The translations under genes were made by a program, and so were the position numbers. The notes below the pieces were generated by a model, which had not been told where the DNA came from, made no database searches, and worked only from the letters and a program-made list of their open reading frames with translations. 14,996 nucleotides of DNA from NCBI GenBank assembly GCA_000310025.1, contig FN648976.1, positions 1,783 to 16,778 on the forward strand, written 5' to 3'. Source of the stretch: Ectocarpus siliculosus. Lineage: Eukaryota; Sar; Phaeophyceae; Ectocarpales; Ectocarpaceae. Of this stretch, positions 8,231 through 14,996 are shown piece by piece. Every line of letters starts with the position of its first letter. The stretch's first letter is position 1.

Positions 8231-8639
8231 CAACTGCCAGGTGTGTGAGCACCACAGCACATTAGTTCTCGAAACCTAGGACGACGATCGCCATCGCACC
8301 GCTTCGAGCTTGTGCTCCATTGTGGTGTCATACAGCGTGGCAGTTGTGTTACGCATGGGTGCTGCGTGTGGGAAGACCTCAGTGGCGGCGTGTAATCCGA
8401 CATTTTATTTTTTGGCCCGGGCACGAGGGCCGCATCGGTCGCATCGGCAGGCGAAAAAAACACACCGGGTTTCACATCGCCGCGATGTTCTCGCCACACA
8501 CAGCACCCATGCCTCACACAACTGTCACGCTATATGACACCACAATGGAGCACACGCTCGAAGTGGTGCGATGGTGACGCTTGGTGCGCTAGGCGACGAG
8601 TCCTGCCTATATGGTGTCCTGCTGTTTCGCTGGCAGTTG
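8231..8639. repeat. Second large inverted repeat, imperfect, ~410 bp
   Basis: The outer ends CAACTGCCAG (8231-8240) and CTGGCAGTTG (8630-8639) are reverse complements. Inside, 8291-8370 pairs ungapped with 8495-8574 at nearly 90% identity by eye. The flanks of this core pair with small gaps, and the centre (near 8433) keeps partial symmetry, for example GGCGGCGTGTAATCCG against a similar inverted copy and facing T and A runs. As RNA it would form a long hairpin. It differs in sequence from the foldback at 2001-2840 and is more diverged, so it is older or evolves freely. An 11 bp piece of the arm, TGTGGTGTCAT, also occurs at 8173-8183, inside the last predicted exon of the upstream gene. The structure may sit in an intron or a 3' flank. 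No transposase is present. Confidence 0.8.
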
Positions 8640-9160
8640 GAAAAACAGCGAACAGAAGAGGAGGGAACAGTGGGTTCAGCACTACTAAAGTATGCGGGGG
8701 GAATGTACGACGACGAAAGCGGGATGTGGACGGGGGTGGGAGTTGGGAGGGTAACCTGTATGTCAAAGTGAACGTAACCACAGCTCTCACACAAGCACAG
8801 CAGGTAGGTAGAGTAGTATCAAGTGTGTGGTGTTTGCACCCTGTTTCCGCCCGTTGACTCACACATGTGACGACAGTTACATCTATCAGCTGCCGCTCGC
8901 TCGTTGTCGCGAGATATACAGCTAGGATATATTTTTTGTCAGAGCTTAGCGCTCGACTTGGAACGGGCGTGTCATGTAACAACAACGCCAAAAAGCTGTG
9001 TTACTATCTTCGTTTGTATTTGGACAGGATGCTCTTTGTGATTGCCGTCGTCACGTGCGTTCAACCACGTCGGTACCGACCGCACTATGTAGATGATTGG
9101 CCCCCGAATGCTCAGCTGCGTGTTATGACGAAGGGGGATATGTTTAATTTTGCGCGTTAG
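8637..9160 (+). CDS. Exon-like segments; possible continuation of upstream gene
   Basis: After a pyrimidine-rich acceptor (TGTTTCGCTGGCAG, ending 8636) an open segment 8637-8750 ends at donor-like GGAGG|GTAACC. A second segment starts after GACGACAG at 8877 and reads LHLSAAARSLSRDIQLGYIF, with 8976 (GTAACA) as a possible donor. Short pieces 9028-9054 and 9116-9160 (TAG) can be joined in phase through introns of 52 and 61 bp. An intron 8804-8876 (GTAGGT...CAG, TTGAC at 8854-8858) is attractive, but it joins a different upstream frame, ending ALTQAQQ, to the same downstream exon. The two solutions exclude each other. A phase-0 link from 8173 or 8176 in the upstream gene across the inverted repeat is possible, but the donors there are poor. 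No domain is recognised. Confidence 0.25.
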
Positions 9161-9263
9161 GATCTGAAGACCATTCACCGAAGCCCGACGAGGAAGTGTG
9201 GCCAGTGTCTGACTGCCTTGGCTCTCGAGGACCAGGCACCCCCAGACGTCACTATTTTTTAGC

Positions 9264-9290
9264 CCCTGGGAGCGTTTGGATGGGAGACCT
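9264..9290 (+). ncRNA. Short 5S rRNA-like fragment (3' half), doubtful
   Basis: TTGGATGGGAGACC (9276-9289) equals, as I remember it, the conserved segment of animal 5S rRNA that contains the internal promoter C-box region. CTGG lies 6 nt upstream of it, close to the spacing in 5S. The remainder of a ~120 nt 5S gene is not recognisable on either side. It is at best a truncated 5S pseudogene or a 5S-derived SINE head, or a chance match. Confidence 0.2.
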
Positions 9291-9667
9291 CATTGCCGGC
9301 ATATTATTTGTAATTTCTAGGGCTAACTAGACGTGTTGCGAAAGGGAAGATAGTATTTTTGAAGGGTTAGGGCGTACTACAGTTTCCCAATGCATGCGGC
9401 AATGAAACGTACCGCAGAGTGCTCGCCTGGTGCTACTGCTACCGCTGCCAGTACGGCTTATGCGTCATGCTCTAGGTCACACGAGCCCCCAGCATGAGTG
9501 AACAGCAGATAATGTGGTTCGCGTCTTCGTGTTCGTCGTTCGCAGGCCAAAGCTGGCTGCCGTATATCTGGCCACCCGTCCCGGAGGGTGGGAGCATGTC
9601 GGCCGCAGCGTGGGGCAAAAAAATGCGGGGAAATAATCACCTACGTCGGATATGAGGGCGAGGTCGT

Positions 9668-9696
9668 GGGGGGTGGGTTGTGGGGGGGGGAGGGGG
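9668..9696 (+). other. G-quadruplex-forming tract
   Basis: Six Gs, three Gs, nine Gs and five Gs are separated by T, TTGT and A. This satisfies the usual four-run G-quadruplex pattern with short loops on the + strand. It lies in non-coding sequence. Confidence 0.6.
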
Positions 9697-9797
9697 TTGC
9701 ATTGAAGTTAAAACGTTACCTGTAAGGTTGTTTTTGTATAGGGTCAATGCACAGAGGGTAATCCGCTCGCATTTCAGCGGCAAGGACAGAACTCCAC

Positions 9798-10043
9798 ATG
9801 CACAGAAAGCAAGGGGCCTGGCGACGCGCACTGGTTTGTCGTTATTCTGTACCATCTGGTAGCGTTGGGCGCACACAGGATCTGCCTGTGTGCAACAATG
9901 CCATGCTGCCTTTCGAATTACATGGGGTTAGTCGGGGCATGCACGCAGCCCGAGTAGACGTCCTCGCCGGCAGCAACTCACGCGGTCATTTCCTAGTGGG
10001 GAACCGCAGACTCGCCCAGAGGAAAAAAAGTTCAAATTCATAG
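9798..10043 (+). CDS. Small candidate ORF, 81 aa, unknown
   Basis: ATG 9798 opens 81 codons ending at TAG 10041-10043. The product is basic and soluble-looking, with short runs such as GAWRRALVCRY and RRLAQRKKSSNS at the C-terminus, and no membrane segment. It overlaps another + frame (9680-9862) and minus-strand frames of similar length. There is no splice or start-context support beyond the ATG, and the length is within chance. Confidence 0.15.
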   Translation: MHRKQGAWRRALVCRYSVPSGSVGRTQDLPVCNNAMLPFELHGVSRGMHAARVDVLAGSNSRGHFLVGNRRLAQRKKSSNS

Positions 10044-10723
10044 TTGGCAGGAGAAACGGTGGTGCTATTCTTGTAGCCGGCAACTCGTAGGGTTCGCGAT
10101 ATCCCACTGTAATGAGCGGAGCGGTTTCGCCGGCGAAGTGGTGTTTCGGCCGTGGTCGCCGTGCGTGTCGTGTACATCGATCTTGGGAAAGGTGAAAGGT
10201 AATATACGCATATAGAGTTGCCTGCATTTAATGGGTGTTATTCCCAACCCGTAGCCACATTGGTCAACGTGTATTTGCAGCTAGAAAACTTTGATTCGAG
10301 GATGGCTCTTTAATTGCAAATCTCCCGCAGAGATCCGTCGAAAACGCTACTACCCCGTTTGGTTGGTGCCCTGTGGGGGCGGCTGCCAAAGGGATACATA
10401 CACTTTTTGTCTGCGCCTTTGAGGGCGTTGTAATTTTCGGCGTTATTTTGTAATGCTCCTTGGTTGATCCTTCGCAGTCTTTGTGGCCATCAATTACCCC
10501 AGGCTTCATCCCCTGCACACGTTTGGACGTTTCCGATGCTCTCCAGGGCTTTGTACATTGTGGCATCCGTGCATTTGGAGATAGTGTCTTGCTGTGTACA
10601 TTAGGTGGGGGAGGGGGACAAGCAAGGGACGGCGTTTTTGCTATCTTCTTCCCAGTTATGTAGTAATGTAGGGTTGAGGTGGTGTCGCACGGTTCGCGTG
10701 GTCGGGGTGCAACGCTAGGGTGA
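10044..10723. other. Stretch without a firm gene
   Basis: A perfect 12 bp palindrome, TTCGCCGGCGAA, is at 10126-10137, and G-rich GTGGGGGAGGGGG is near 10604. A minus-strand ATG frame of 100 codons (10264-10566) contains STDLCGRF, which faintly recalls the start of copia-type integrase domains. No zinc-binding region, catalytic acidic residues or neighbouring pol domains accompany it. I call no gene. Confidence 0.3.
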
Positions 10724-11206
10724 TCATACGTTCGCTCTCTGATAAAGGGCGGGTATAGTCAAGGGTGGGATTTTCCACGGGGTGGGGGTCGTGTAATCAG
10801 AACACCCATGGAGTTGTCCTTAAATGCGTCGTTGACTACCCGAATGGACTCAACGTTCCGAACCTCGAGATTCGTTTGCGTAGGGGGTGCGACGATAACG
10901 ATCGCATTAATAACAATAACACACACAACAATGGTCGACCCTGGTGAGAGTGTACCATATCACGGCCCCCCCTTTGGGACGATGTTCGGCCATTCCCATG
11001 GGAACCGCCCCGCCTATACAGAGCCAATGTACGCCGGAGTAGTCGTACGTGTTGGCAAGTCAGTATTTTTCCTCATGCTCGATACGCCTTATTACGTAGG
11101 TTACCACCCCAGCAAAGTCGAGTACGTCCACCAACCCCCCCCCCACCCTAGGTTGAGGGAGGTAAGTGTTGATGTACGGGTGTGCCTTTCGACGGTTACC
11201 CTGTAA
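10724..11206 (+). CDS. Open frame of 160 codons with internal donor, unknown
   Basis: The frame is open from a TGA at 10721 to TAA 11204-11206; the first ATG is 10808 (132 codons) and a second is 10931. The part from about 10931 looks most protein-like, including MYAGVVVRVGKSVFFLML followed by a Tyr-rich piece and a Pro run encoded by a 10-base C tract (11135-11144). A strong donor GAG|GTAAGT occurs at 11162 in phase 0, so the true exon may end there. A second GT...AG pair, GTGAGA at 10944 to CTATACAG at 11021 (78 bp, a multiple of 3), could be a frame-neutral intron. I found no downstream acceptor that cleanly continues into the next long frame. Product unknown. Confidence 0.25.
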   Translation, partial: SYVRSLIKGGYSQGWDFPRGGGRVIRTPMELSLNASLTTRMDSTFRTSRFVCVGGATITIALITITHTTMVDPGESVPYHGPPFGTMFGHSHGNRPAYTEPMYAGVVVRVGKSVFFLMLDTPYYVGYHPSKVEYVHQPPPHPRLREVSVDVRVCLSTVTL

Positions 11207-11759
11207 AGGTGACGTAGACATAACGGTGGCGTCTATTTCTCGGCGGTACGCCAGATTGTGTAGCTCGCCTATCACTAACCATTATATGATCGGTTACGTG
11301 GTGCCGCTTGTCGCGAATCACCTATACCATATTTGTCAAATATTAGGGTCGGTCTTGGATACCTCTGTCGTCGTGCCGTCACCTTTGCCGATATGTTGCC
11401 TACACATGGCGGCCGATAAAAAAAAAGAACTACACCGATCGAGGACTAGTACGTTGACTTTTCGCCTGTTCCCATCTCAAAGGCCACGTCTTCCGCGTTA
11501 TGAAGCGAGGTTTACCACCCCGCTTTCCTCTGAACACGCCGGAGGAACGTGCGAAACCTTTCATTGCACGCCAGAAGACCGTAATTTCGTCGTGGCGTGT
11601 GTGCCGCCCATGGTATATGTAAGTGGCCCGATACCCCTGGTATGCGTTCCTTGCGAAAAAAGGTTTCGGAAGAAAAACGAGCGAAAAACAGGAAGGCTTT
11701 GGTTTCCCGACCGAAGCACCCAAAGCAAACAGACCATGGGCAACACTAATAATAACTAA
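11172..11759 (+). CDS. Longest ATG ORF in the window, 195 aa, unknown
   Basis: This frame opens just after the TAA embedded in the GTAAGT donor at 11162 and runs from ATG 11172 to TAA 11757-11759. By a rough estimate of stop frequency, an ORF this long is expected less than once by chance in 15 kb. The N-terminal half has a mildly hydrophobic stretch (IGYVVPLVANHLYHICQIL). The C-terminal half is basic (KRFRKKNERKTGRLW) and ends in an Asn-rich tail. Six cysteines in the second half are not arranged as a zinc finger I can name. An antisense frame (11430-11771) overlaps. It may be one exon of a larger gene with the preceding frame, the reading frame of a decayed element, or chance. Confidence 0.3.
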   Translation: MYGCAFRRLPCKGDVDITVASISRRYARLCSSPITNHYMIGYVVPLVANHLYHICQILGSVLDTSVVVPSPLPICCLHMAADKKKELHRSRTSTLTFRLFPSQRPRLPRYEARFTTPLSSEHAGGTCETFHCTPEDRNFVVACVPPMVYVSGPIPLVCVPCEKRFRKKNERKTGRLWFPDRSTQSKQTMGNTNNN

Positions 11760-12986
11760 CACCCATTGCATTGCTCGAACGCAACCGTCTTACTGCGGAT
11801 AGACCTTACAAAAATGAGCCAGTAGACTAATGGGTTAGCCCGCGAAAGGTCACGGCGATGAAAAATGAAACACACCTCAAATTCTTCAGGTATTATTGTA
11901 GCACGCAAAACCAGCACTACCGAAGGTCATTACGTTTCGACGCAACGATGGGACCGCGATTACATCGATTGGCGATGCCCTGTTGCGTCTTCTCAGGGGG
12001 CCAAGACACCTATTTCCCGAATGGCGGGGCCTTCGTATAGTACAGAATGGATAGCTCAAACGCAAAGGACCCCTCTTACCCCTTGTATAAAGACAGATGT
12101 TCATCAGGGGAAACCTCGTGTTCACACGCGCAGCCCTCCCCAGCCCTCTTCGTAGTAGCTAGAACGAATATGACAAGCAAGAAATTCGTGCCTCTCCGGG
12201 AGCCACTGGCTCTATTCTGGGTTGAATGCTGACGTGACCAGCTACTTCATCAGTATTGTCAGGCGCCACGATATAGTTCGGGTAATTATTAGATACGCAC
12301 AAGGGCAAGATATACAAAGTCTCGACAGGTCGAGATGTTCTCTTGTGACTCGTGTGTCAAAGTGGAACGAGGGCTACGAAAGCCACAGATTATTCTAGAC
12401 GAAAATTCCTCACACAGTCACCTTATCTTTGAACTATTACGTCCGCTACGCGCACTCAAAATGTGACCGTCACACATATTCCCCCCCTCCCGTGACGACT
12501 GTCATCGCGAATACCTCCGCAGGACGGAATCCACCCCAACGAGGTCAGGTGAAGGACGCCAACCTAAAACCCAGCATTACAACCCTCCATCACATGGAGT
12601 TGGTATTGTAGGCCCTTCACCCCGGGCTATTCCATGCCATAGAGTCCGTCGCTCTGACGGCTGCCGTTGCAGATCGACGAGACGGATGCTAGCGCGCCAA
12701 ACTCGGCCGTCCGGTCGGCATCCCTCTGATGTCTTTGTACAGCCGAAGTCGTGCCCGCCCCCCCCTGTGTCCAAAGGCCGAGTTCCTCGGTGGTGAGCCC
12801 AATGAGTTCTATCTGTCGGCGCCATTGCCCCCTGCTGGTTGGCAAACGAGTGATGGATTGCTGAAATAGTTAGGCCGTGTTCCTCCTGCTGCGAAAAGAC
12901 AACGTGCAGGTCAACCTTTAATACGTACTAGGGTGAAGCATCGCCCCCCCCGATTGCTGTGGGTCGGCGGGGGCTTAAGGTGTTAG
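11760..12986. other. Stretch with only weak ORFs and small hairpins
   Basis: The best frame is ATG 11865-12155 (96 codons, A at -3), hydrophilic and Thr/Ser/Pro-rich at its end. It overlaps a 60-codon frame starting at 11858, and neither has a splice partner I trust. Perfect small hairpins are CTCCAT-CAC-ATGGAG (12585-12599) and CCGTC-GCTCT-GACGG (12646-12660). C-runs occur near 12481, 12760 and 12944. I recognise nothing else. Confidence 0.3.
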
Positions 12987-13235
12987 ATGTCGAGTGGGTC
13001 TGGGAGCACGGCCGACGTGTGCTGCAGCGCAATGGTTGAACTCCGTGAACCATATGCGTGTACAATACTTGGAGACCTCTCGACCATGTCGTTTCGGGTG
13101 GTGGTGGGGGTTGAAGACTGCAACAATGCCAAAGAACTCCGTGTTCAAAGCATTCGCCCCATGCAAGACGCGTCCGTTACCAAATCATCCTCCTGCATTG
13201 GTGGTGGCGAGAGCCGAAATGTCTACTTATCTCGT
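12987..13235 (+). CDS. Candidate exon, 83 codons, ends at GTGAGT donor
   Basis: ATG 12987 follows an acceptor-like TTAAGGTGTTAG and opens 83 codons that stop exactly at a consensus donor, CGT|GTGAGT (13236), in phase 0. The sequence that follows is much more AT-rich than its surroundings, as introns often are. The peptide begins Ser/Gly-rich (MSSGSGSTAD), then mixed (VELREPYACTILGDL, FRVVVGVEDCNNAKELRV), with five cysteines and no membrane segment. Without splicing the frame runs to TGA at 13308-13310 (107 codons). A terminal exon after ATATTTAG (13368) would add eight residues and stop at TAA inside an AATAAAG motif (13391-13397). Function unknown. Confidence 0.3.
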
Positions 13236-13748
13236 GTGAGTTTACTTACGAAAGTAAGCATAGCGACTTTATCCATTACTACTGTATATATTAGTATCAG
13301 TTTAATATGATTTAATCGGGGGTACTCTACTTTCAAGTTAAAGATACTACAAGGACGACCATATTTAGATTATCTACGGTCTGTCGGCACAATAAAGAAA
13401 TGACGTCAACGCGTGAGTCTGGACTGATACGTTATGTGCTTACTTACGTGAACGTAAAAAAATACGGTTAAGCACGTTTCAAAGGCACCGCCGACTCAAC
13501 GGCGAACAAACGGCACACGAGACATTGTAACAATGGAGCGATGCAAAGCAGAAGCAGTTAGCGACTTCGAGGGGGGAGGGGTAGCGCGACATCCCCGGCA
13601 TTCACGATACACGAGCGCATCGCCATAACATGCTGTGCTGCCATGCAATAAACCCACGATGTAGCACGAGGGTGTATTTCCGGGCCGGGCGCATCGTGCC
13701 ATTATCAAACGACGTCGACTCAACGCGACCCTCCCTCCTTGTTGACAG
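13236..13748. other. AT-rich stretch and spacer; possible intron
   Basis: 13236-13400 is AT-rich with several TTACTTACG/CGTAAGTAA-type motifs. CTTAC-GAAA-GTAAG forms a small hairpin at about 13245-13258. GTGCTTA (13436-13442) faces TAAGCAC (13469-13475). AATAAA occurs near 13391. The stretch ends with a very strong acceptor, CCTCCCTCCTTGTTGACAG (to 13748). No exon is called inside it. Confidence 0.35.
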
Positions 13749-14134
13749 AATTCGACAATCGTGATAAGACCGCGTGGGTCCCGACATGTATGATTGATCG
13801 CCTCCTACCTCGGTCACGAAACACACACCCTGGTTATCTCAGAAGGCTGGTTGTGACTATCGTTTACATGCTATCGTCTAGACTATGCGATTACTCGGTT
13901 TCAATCAAGGTATCGTGGATTTGAGTGCGACCACACGGACCAGGTAGTTATCTCGATCAAACAGGAAAGGCGCTAGGCGTCTTACTGTCAGACCATACCT
14001 TGTGCCTACAACGTTCGGTTGAACACCGCACAGATACTAGCGTGTACGTGTGTGTGCGACCTCCCTCTCCTCGCTGTAGCTCCAGCGTGCTCGTCATCGA
14101 CCCTCAGTGTGGATTGACGTTGCGGACCTCCTAG
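13749..14134 (+). CDS. Exon-like segments after a strong acceptor, unjoined
   Basis: After the pyrimidine-rich acceptor at 13748 one + frame is open to GTATCG at 13910 (about 53 codons, including VVTIVYMLSSRLCDY). Another + frame is open from 13925 to TAG 14132-14134 (including ALGVLLSDHTLCLQRS). Acceptors at 13943 and 13964 exist, but the phases of the two frames do not match through the obvious donor, so I do not join them. Both may be exons with a different junction, or chance. No family is recognised. Confidence 0.18.
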
Positions 14135-14335
14135 CACATACATCCCAGTTGGCCTGTACTGCTGCTATCCTGCCGTGTTTGGGCGTGTGGTATGCGTCAG
14201 TTAAGCTCATCGAAAACAGGCAAGACGCCGAGTAAGCGTCAGTATTTGTAGACAATTGATTGGCGGACGCCAAGTTATATCTGTCTCGGCGGCTTCTTTC
14301 TCGGTGCCTTCAAATTCCCTTCTTGGGTCTGTCAG

Positions 14336-14700
14336 TGTGTGAGACAGAACAACAGCGGTCTGCCGACTTTAAATGGAAAGCGATATCCCAAGTACAATCT
14401 CCTGTGTGGCACGCAGGCTACGCCGCCGTAGCCCGGCTAACATCTATTCCTACGCGGGATCGTGGTTGTTCGGCACGTCTTTGTTTGTCCAAACGTACAG
14501 TGAGTCTACCACAGACTGCGGTCGTGCCTGGAAGCACCCCGTGCGGGAGGGTGATTGCTGCTCTCCGCTCCTAATAGCCTAAAAAAGGCTTTGAGATACG
14601 TTGCAGCAGTATCACTTTTGACATTCCGCGCTCGATACTCGTTCGGGTCTGCGTTCATGGCTTGGCGCAATACGCGACTAAGCGTAGTACGTCATATTAG
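14336..14700 (+). CDS. Candidate pair of exons, unknown product
   Basis: A long pyrimidine tract ending GGGTCTGTCAG (to 14335) precedes an open segment, 14336-14499, that stops at a consensus donor ACA|GTGAGT (14500). A pyrimidine-rich acceptor, CTCTCCGCTCCTAATAG (to 14577), closes a 78 bp intron. The joined frame continues in phase 0 through 14578-14697, with TAG at 14698-14700. The predicted peptide is soluble and basic (VWHAGYAAVARLTS, then FEIRCSSITFDIPRSILV). The 5' start is not found. A different frame (14555-14926, 124 codons, no ATG start) overlaps the second exon and is itself long and protein-like toward its end, so an alternative junction is possible. No domain is recognised. Confidence 0.3.
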
Positions 14701-14737
14701 GCTAACTAGCCCACTGTCGTCTAACCTGCTGGTGCAG

Positions 14738-14926
14738 GCCACGACGTTGACAGCAGTTGAGAGATTGTGGTTCTCTTCTCTGCGCATACCAACAACATGG
14801 AATTTGCGTGATCCAGACGTTCCAAAATGTCGTGTTCTCCCGCCCGAGGAATGTGGCTGGAGAAGTCAGAACGGCTACGATCGTACAGCACACGTCGTGG
14901 GTTTATTGGGGACGACAGGCGCATAG
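14738..14926 (+). CDS. Exon-like 3' segment near window end
   Basis: A branch-like CTAAC (14721-14725) and CAG at 14735-14737 precede an open segment ending at TAG 14924-14926. The peptide (VERLWFSSLRIPTTW, then CRVLPPEECGWRS) looks like normal protein. I found no donor that joins it in phase to 14578-14700, so it could be the last exon of an alternative model or chance. The window ends 70 bp later with a G run. Confidence 0.2.
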   Translation, partial: ATTLTAVERLWFSSLRIPTTWNLRDPDVPKCRVLPPEECGWRSQNGYDRTAHVVGLLGTTGA

Positions 14927-14996
14927 GCACGGGCTAACCCGATGGGAACGGCGAAAGGGCATCCCGTACTACTGTACTATGCACATGAAGGGGGGG

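Larger units (their letters stand above)
9161..9797. other. Spacer with 5S-like fragment, hairpin and G-rich tract
   Basis: No reading frame is worth calling. The stretch holds a short 5S rRNA-like match (9264-9290), an inverted pair TCATGCT (9465-9471) / AGCATGA (9491-9497), and a G-quadruplex-like tract (9668-9696). Confidence 0.4.

Noticed and set aside
8530-8991. 153-codon minus-strand frame
   Set aside because: It has no in-frame ATG, overlaps the inverted repeat and opposes the + exon-like segments.
9079-9100. Reverse-transcriptase YVDD motif in a + frame
   Set aside because: The tetrapeptide is followed by WPPN, lacks the flanking hydrophobic strands and other RT motifs, and sits in a short frame that conflicts with the splice model.
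9366-9372. Telomere-like TTAGGGC
   Set aside because: A single occurrence with no tandem repeat.
10264-10566. Copia-type integrase fragment (STDLCGRF on the minus strand)
   Set aside because: A match of a few residues to a remembered domain start. No zinc-binding motif, catalytic acidic residues or other pol domains are found around it.

Overview
The window looks like gene-poor eukaryotic nuclear DNA of medium GC. There is no bacterial-style operon, no Shine-Dalgarno-spaced gene and no reading frame much longer than chance would give. GT...AG segments carrying (C/T)TGA(C/T) branch-like motifs recur, and some join short open segments in frame. An intron-rich protist, alga or fungus fits best; the sequence does not let me name the organism. 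I recognised no protein family in any reading frame, so every protein call here is hypothetical.

Layout. Positions 1-1730 are the right-hand edge of a tandem satellite: 15 copies of a ~106 bp unit plus one decayed copy. Each unit is built from nested palindromes separated by T-rich spacers. Positions 1731-2000 are a spacer with AATAAA-like signals. Positions 2001-2840 hold a large foldback structure: two 328 bp arms, ungapped and about 96% identical, around a 184 bp loop. Positions 2841-5308 contain an exon-like segment with a strong donor (2910-3115), CTG/TAC-rich hairpins, a possible 3-exon gene on the + strand (3926-4513), and a spacer with long G and C runs. Positions 5309-6230 hold a possible two-exon gene and an 88-codon ORF. 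Positions 6231-7186 are spacer.

The best coding evidence is at 7187-8185. Five + strand segments join in phase through four introns with canonical ends and would encode about 211 residues with one membrane-like segment. A second large imperfect inverted repeat (8231-8639) follows, then more exon-like segments (8637-9160). A short match to the 3' part of 5S rRNA lies near 9276. From 9300 to the end are G-rich tracts, several ORFs slightly longer than chance (10724-11206 and 11172-11759), and exon-like segments at 12987-13235 and 14336-14700.

The dominant theme is palindromic DNA: a palindromic satellite, a nearly perfect foldback and a second decayed foldback within 9 kb. Nothing shows that the predicted genes work together. 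Exon chains were joined by eye, and free choice of splice sites can produce false chains, so confidences are kept low.
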